DNA of 64,000 bases, taken from NCBI GenBank assembly GCA_020635535.1, contig JACJZP010000011.1:1-64000 (forward strand), written 5' to 3'. The translations under genes and the position numbers were made by a program. Below are positions 60,005 to 64,000 of the stretch, one piece after another (position 1 is the stretch's first letter; the number at the start of each line of letters is the position of its first letter). The notes beneath the pieces were generated by a model. That model ran no database searches and had not been told where the DNA came from. It saw only the letters and a list, made by a program, of their open reading frames with translations. Source of the stretch: Flavobacteriales bacterium (GTDB lineage Bacteria > Bacteroidota > Bacteroidia > UBA10329).

Positions 60005-61822
60005 ATGGCTGAGAACAAATTGCTGGAGATAAAGAACCTCGTTACCGAGTTTCGAACGGATGGAGAAGTAGTGAAGGCGGTAAACGATGTGAGCTTCACA
60101 TTGAATCGCGGAGAGACAATCGGAATTGTGGGCGAGTCCGGTTCTGGAAAGTCCGTTACATCACTTTCAGTAATGCGTTTGATTCCAAACCCTCCAGGGA
60201 AAATTGCCGGAGGCGAGATCATTTTCCATAAGAATGATGGTTCTACAACCGACCTGACCAAGATCAGCGAGAAGGAAATGCGCGCTATTCGCGGCAATGA
60301 CATTGCAATGATCTTCCAAGAGCCAATGACCTCGCTGAACCCCGTTTTCACCTGTGGAGATCAAGTAATGGAGGCTATTCTGCTGCATCAGAAGGTTAGC
60401 AAGAAAGAAGCGAAAGCCCTAACAATTGAGCTCTTCAAGGAAGTACAACTTCCAAGGCCAGAAGCCATTTTTGATCAGTATCCGCATCAGATCTCTGGTG
60501 GACAGAAGCAACGGGTTATGATCGCCATGGCCATGAGTTGCAATCCGAGTATTCTGATTGCAGATGAGCCGACCACTGCGTTGGATGTAACGGTTCAGCA
60601 AACCATTCTCGACCTGATGCTGAAACTGCAGCGCGAGCACGATATGGGCATCATGTTCATTACACACGACCTTGGTGTCATTGCCGAGTTGGCAGACAAG
60701 GTTGTTGTTATGTACAAAGGCAAGATCGTTGAGCAAGGACCCGTTCTGGAGATTTTCTCCAATCCGCAACATCCGTATACAAAAGGGTTATTGGCCTGTC
60801 GTCCGCCATTGGATGTTCGTTTGAAGCGTTTGCCAATTGTTTCCGACTTCATGAAGGTCGATGATCAAGGTAACATTCAGGAAATTGAGCAAAGCGTAAC
60901 GGAAGCCACCGAGAAAGAAATCCAAACGGAAGCAGAACGCACAAAGGACCACGAGGAAATGTACGCCAAGGAACCCGTGCTCAAGATCAAGAACCTAAAA
61001 ACATACTTCCCCCTCAAGAAGAATTTCTTCGGAAAAGTGACCGAGGAAGTGAAGGCGGTTGATGATGTGACCTTTGACGTTTATCCGGGAGAAACACTCG
61101 GACTTGTTGGGGAATCTGGCTGCGGCAAGACCACTCTTGGAAGAACCGTTCTACGCTTGGTTGACCCAACAGATGGCGAGGTCATTTTCAAGGGAAAGCC
61201 GCTGCATTCCATGAGCACCGAAGAGCTTCGTGAGGTTCGGAAAGACATCCAGATCATTTTCCAGGATCCCTATTCATCGCTCAACCCGCGTATTACGGTT
61301 GGCGATGCCATTATGGAGCCCATGAAAGTGCATAAGCTTTATTCAAACGACAAAGAGCGCAAGGAAAAAGTGATGGAACTGCTGGAGCGGGTTGGTCTAT
61401 TGCCCGTCCATTTTTACCGCTATCCGCATGAATTCTCTGGTGGTCAGCGCCAGCGTATATGTATTGCCCGGGCATTGGCTTTACGCCCGCAGTTCATCAT
61501 TTGCGATGAATCTGTTTCTGCATTGGACGTTTCCGTGCAGGCTCAGGTTTTGAACCTGCTGAACGAGTTGAAGCGTGACTTCGATTTCACGTACATTTTC
61601 ATCTCACACGACCTTTCTGTTGTGAAGTTCATGAGCGACCGCATGGTGGTAATGAACAAAGGTGTGGTTGAGGAAATGGGCGATGCCGACCAGATCTACT
61701 CCAATCCACAAACGGAGTACACCAAAAAGCTGATTGCAGCCATTCCGAAAGGACGGTTGGAAGACATTGAGGCTTCGATCAAAGAGAAGGAGGAGTGGCG
61801 CTCTGGTGTTGCCGCCAGTTGA
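60005..61822 (+). CDS. Fused dual ABC ATPase, OppD-OppF / peptide transport type
   Basis: 605 residues with two complete nucleotide-binding domains. Domain 1: Walker A GESGSGKSVTS, signature ISGGQKQRV, Walker B LIADEPTTALDV. Domain 2: Walker A GESGCGKTTLG, signature FSGGQRQRI, Walker B IICDESVSALDV. Each ends with an oligopeptide-transport C-terminal extension (NPQHPYTKGLLACRPP and NPQTEYTKKLIAAIP). This is the YejF/GsiA arrangement. No permease or binding-protein genes are adjacent, so its membrane partners must be elsewhere. Confidence 0.92.
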   Translation: MAENKLLEIKNLVTEFRTDGEVVKAVNDVSFTLNRGETIGIVGESGSGKSVTSLSVMRLIPNPPGKIAGGEIIFHKNDGSTTDLTKISEKEMRAIRGNDIAMIFQEPMTSLNPVFTCGDQVMEAILLHQKVSKKEAKALTIELFKEVQLPRPEAIFDQYPHQISGGQKQRVMIAMAMSCNPSILIADEPTTALDVTVQQTILDLMLKLQREHDMGIMFITHDLGVIAELADKVVVMYKGKIVEQGPVLEIFSNPQHPYTKGLLACRPPLDVRLKRLPIVSDFMKVDDQGNIQEIEQSVTEATEKEIQTEAERTKDHEEMYAKEPVLKIKNLKTYFPLKKNFFGKVTEEVKAVDDVTFDVYPGETLGLVGESGCGKTTLGRTVLRLVDPTDGEVIFKGKPLHSMSTEELREVRKDIQIIFQDPYSSLNPRITVGDAIMEPMKVHKLYSNDKERKEKVMELLERVGLLPVHFYRYPHEFSGGQRQRICIARALALRPQFIICDESVSALDVSVQAQVLNLLNELKRDFDFTYIFISHDLSVVKFMSDRMVVMNKGVVEEMGDADQIYSNPQTEYTKKLIAAIPKGRLEDIEASIKEKEEWRSGVAAS

Positions 61823-61869
61823 GTTATCAATTTTTAACGTCCATTCGTTAACATTTCACCCAAACCCGT

Positions 61870-61900
61870 GTTGTGGAGAAGAAGTGCGCATATAATTTTG
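61870..61900 (+). promoter_or_regulatory. Full promoter: -33 GTTG and -7 TAATTTTG
   Basis: TTG at 61871-61873 and TAATTTTG at 61893-61900 are separated by 19 nt, the Bacteroidota spacing. The ATG at 61924 follows after 23 nt. This is the clearest two-element promoter in the window. Confidence 0.65.
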
Positions 61901-61923
61901 CGCGCAAATTCCGTTACAGAAAC

Positions 61924-62778
61924 ATGAGACATTACATCATACTTGCCCTGACAGCCGTGTTGTTCACATCATGCGTGTCAACCAAAAAGCATAATGCTCT
62001 TAGCGATGAATACGTTGGGCTGAAAAACATCCACGAGAAGAACCTTTCTGACCTTGCCCGTGCACAACATGAACTGGTTTCGCTGAAAAAACAGGTGCAA
62101 CGAGACAGCTTGGAATTGGCCCGTCTTCGTGCTCAGAACGACCGCTTGGTAAGCAACATGGGCGAGATGGCCACCCTCTCCAAGAAAGAAGCTGAAAACT
62201 TGGAGAAATCGTTGGAAAAGATCAACGAGAAAGACATGCACATTAAGCGTTTGCAAGACGCAATTGACCGTAAGGATTCGGTAACGTTTGCCCTGGTAAC
62301 CAGCATCAAAGGAGCCATTGGCGACCTGAATGATGAGGATATTCAGATTCAGGTAGATAAAGGAGCTGTGTTCGTTTCCATCTCTGACAAGTTCCTTTTT
62401 AAAAGCGGCAGCTACAACCTGAACAGCAGCGCTAAGACGATCATTTCTAAAGTGGCCAAGATCCTTGAATCGAAACCGGATTTTGAAGTGATGGTTGAGG
62501 GACACACCGACAATGTTTCTTACCGCAAAGGCGAACTGTTGGACAACTGGGACCTGAGTACTAAACGTGCTACTTCCATTGTGCGTGTGCTTCAGGAAGA
62601 CTTCAAGATCGACCCTGCGCGTATGACTGCTGCCGGTCGTTCAGAATATGTTCCATTGACCGAGAACGAAACACCGGAAGGCCGTGCTGCCAACCGAAGA
62701 ACACGCATCATTATCCTTCCAAAATTGGATCAGTTCTATGGAATGATCGAAGAAGGTTTGAAAGAGGCTGAGGAGTAA
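61924..62778 (+). CDS. OmpA-family peptidoglycan-binding lipoprotein
   Basis: 284 residues from the ATG at 61924: lipoprotein signal (HYIILALTAVLFTSC), a long coiled coil (about residues 25-120, with LARAQHELVSLKKQVQRDSL and SKKEAENLEKSLEK), then an OmpA C-terminal domain with FLFKSGSYNLNS, MVEGHTDNVSY, DLSTKRATSIVRVL and ENETPEGRAANRRTRI. The OmpA domain binds diaminopimelate in peptidoglycan, linking outer membrane to wall. The longer frame from 61873 is rejected because it overlaps the promoter elements. Confidence 0.9.
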   Translation: MRHYIILALTAVLFTSCVSTKKHNALSDEYVGLKNIHEKNLSDLARAQHELVSLKKQVQRDSLELARLRAQNDRLVSNMGEMATLSKKEAENLEKSLEKINEKDMHIKRLQDAIDRKDSVTFALVTSIKGAIGDLNDEDIQIQVDKGAVFVSISDKFLFKSGSYNLNSSAKTIISKVAKILESKPDFEVMVEGHTDNVSYRKGELLDNWDLSTKRATSIVRVLQEDFKIDPARMTAAGRSEYVPLTENETPEGRAANRRTRIIILPKLDQFYGMIEEGLKEAEE

Positions 62779-62802
62779 ATGAACGAGTACATATTTGCAT
62801 AG

Positions 62803-62828
62803 AGCGGGGTTAGAAGCCCCGCTTTTTA
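62803..62828 (+). terminator. Rho-independent terminator
   Basis: A 7-bp GC-rich stem (AGCGGGG/CCCCGCT) with a 7-nt loop is followed by T5. It ends the OmpA-family gene. Confidence 0.85.
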
Positions 62829-62898
62829 TTTGCTACCACCAACAAAACTGTTCCGTTCGGGTTACGGTTGTAATGCCCACCTTTGCGGCCATCCATCC

Positions 62899-64000
62899 AT
62901 GACCAAACAACTTTCCTACTTGCTGGCGTTTGTCAAGTTCACGCACATCATGGATTTCATGATCATGATGCCGCTTGGCCCACAGCTTGAGCGTATTTGG
63001 GAAATCACCGCCCAGGAATTCGGGCTGTTGGTTGCCGCATACACGTTCAGTGCTGGTATAGTTGGGTTGCTCGGTTCGTTCTTTATGGACCGCTTCGACC
63101 GTAAGCATGCGCTGTTGTTTCTGTACACGGGTTTCCTGATCGGGACGTTTGCCTGCGCCATTTCCAATACATACGAGATGCTGCTCATTGCGCGCTGTGG
63201 AACTGGGGCTTTCGGTGGCCTGCTTGGTGCCACGGTACTTTCCATTGTTGGCGACCTGACACCGCTTGAAAAACGCTCCGAGACCATGGGGGTAATCATG
63301 GCGGCTTTCTCTGCGGCTTCTGTTTTCGGTGTTCCGTTCGGGTTGTTCTTGGCCAATCAGTTCGGCTGGCAATCCCCATTCATTTTCTTAGGCGTGGTAG
63401 GCATTCCAGTATTGTTTACCAGCATTAAGATGATGCCGAACGTACAGGGTCATATTTCCAAGGCGCAGCAAAACCCAATGATGCTGTTCTCGGAAATGAT
63501 CGTTAAGCGCAACGCACTGACCGCGCACGTTTTCATTGTTCTGTTGATGTTGGGCCAGTTCAGTGTCATCACATTCATTGCGCCCTACATGGTTTCCAAT
63601 GTCGGTTTTACCGAAGGTGAGCTGGCCTACATTTATTTGGCCGGTGGTTTTGTGACCTTCTTCTCATCGCCTTGGTTCGGAAAGTTGGCCGACAAGCACG
63701 GGCAATTCAAATTCTTTGTGGCTGTAACGCTATTGTCGTTGATTCCGCTTTGGATCATCACCAATTTGCCCAAGATGAATCTTTACGCGGTTATTGTCAT
63801 CACAAGTTTCATGTTCATTCTAATCTCTGGTAGGATTATTCCGGCAATGACCATGATTACCTCAAGTGTGCGACCAGAAAGGCGCGGTGGGTTTATGAGC
63901 ATCAATTCTGCCATTCAACAGTTAGGTGCTGGAACTGCAAGTTATGTGGCGGGAGTAATTGTGGTGAAAACGGCCTCTGGCGAGTATCAGGACTATGACC
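62899..64000 (+). CDS. MFS transporter, 3' truncated by the window
   Basis: At least 367 residues from ATG 62899 and open to the window end. Around ten membrane spans are visible, with the MFS loop motif FFMDRFDRKHALLF (GxxxDRxxRR-like) between spans 2 and 3 and a second-half copy at WFGKLADKHGQFKF. The start TKQLSYLLAFVKFTHIMDF and LGPQLERIW fit the drug:H+ antiporter / arabinose-efflux type group in Bacteroidota. Substrate unknown. A CACCTTTG 12 nt upstream may be a weak -7 box. Confidence 0.88.
   Translation, partial: MTKQLSYLLAFVKFTHIMDFMIMMPLGPQLERIWEITAQEFGLLVAAYTFSAGIVGLLGSFFMDRFDRKHALLFLYTGFLIGTFACAISNTYEMLLIARCGTGAFGGLLGATVLSIVGDLTPLEKRSETMGVIMAAFSAASVFGVPFGLFLANQFGWQSPFIFLGVVGIPVLFTSIKMMPNVQGHISKAQQNPMMLFSEMIVKRNALTAHVFIVLLMLGQFSVITFIAPYMVSNVGFTEGELAYIYLAGGFVTFFSSPWFGKLADKHGQFKFFVAVTLLSLIPLWIITNLPKMNLYAVIVITSFMFILISGRIIPAMTMITSSVRPERRGGFMSINSAIQQLGAGTASYVAGVIVVKTASGEYQDYD

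Noticed and set aside
61873..61923. Upstream start for the OmpA-family lipoprotein
   Set aside because: It would put the start between the -33 and -7 elements and bury the lipoprotein signal; the ATG at 61924 starts a clean leader.
1..64000. CRISPR arrays, tRNA or rRNA genes, insertion sequences, prophage
   Set aside because: No regularly spaced repeats, cloverleaf-like sequence in the gaps, rRNA conserved stretches, transposase or phage structural genes were recognised by reading; a dedicated tRNA search would be decisive.

Overview
The window comes from a Bacteroidota chromosome, most likely a Flavobacteriales-type marine or freshwater lineage. Evidence: proteins with type IX secretion (Por) tails, TonB-dependent receptors with N-terminal carboxypeptidase-regulatory domains, a LytS/LytTR pair, and many start sites preceded by the Bacteroidota -7 element TAnnTTTG. 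No rRNA, tRNA, CRISPR array, prophage or insertion sequence was seen. Both window ends cut genes: a sulfite dehydrogenase at the left and an MFS transporter at the right.

Layout. (1) 1-9972: a sulfite-oxidation and molybdenum-cofactor block. It holds a molybdoenzyme of the sulfite oxidase family, its cytochrome c, a lipoprotein rhodanese, two membrane proteins, then moeA and a tightly overlapping set modE-TSUP-moaD-moeB-moaE-moaCB-moaA, with a perfect palindrome in front of modE. The block encodes a Mo enzyme together with its cofactor. (2) 10-21.6 kb: a TonB receptor, a minus-strand operon (aldehyde dehydrogenase, PAS histidine kinase, NarL-type regulator, lipoprotein), a plus-strand kinase/OmpR-type regulator pair, an SDR protein and 3-hydroxyanthranilate dioxygenase. 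The two enzymes suggest kynurenine/aminomuconate catabolism. (3) 21.6-26.8 kb: secreted proteins, uvrC, and a decayed stretch with a T9SS-tail remnant, hairpin repeats and a RelE-type toxin remnant.

(4) 26.8-46.9 kb: an alpha-2-macroglobulin gene, two amidohydrolase genes, a VapC-like toxin and the start of a TonB receptor are all broken by frameshifts. Almost every break I could reconstruct looks like loss of one base from a short homopolymer. Between them lie intact genes, including the most interesting locus (33.0-37.0 kb): a LytS/LytTR pair, then 21-bp-phased direct repeats, then a prokaryotic viperin fused to an archaeal-type CMP kinase, a protein with an internally duplicated unknown domain, a 43-residue ORF and a terminator. 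This looks like an antiviral (ddhNTP-type) operon with its own candidate regulator.

(5) 37-40.8 kb: thiolase, Rrf2 regulator, hflX and two small respiratory proteins. (6) 49.1-64 kb: PhoX-like and PhoD-like phosphatases, a further TonB receptor, several uncharacterised secreted or membrane proteins, a PlsC-type acyltransferase, a DEDD exonuclease, a fused OppDF-type ABC ATPase, an OmpA-family lipoprotein and the MFS transporter.
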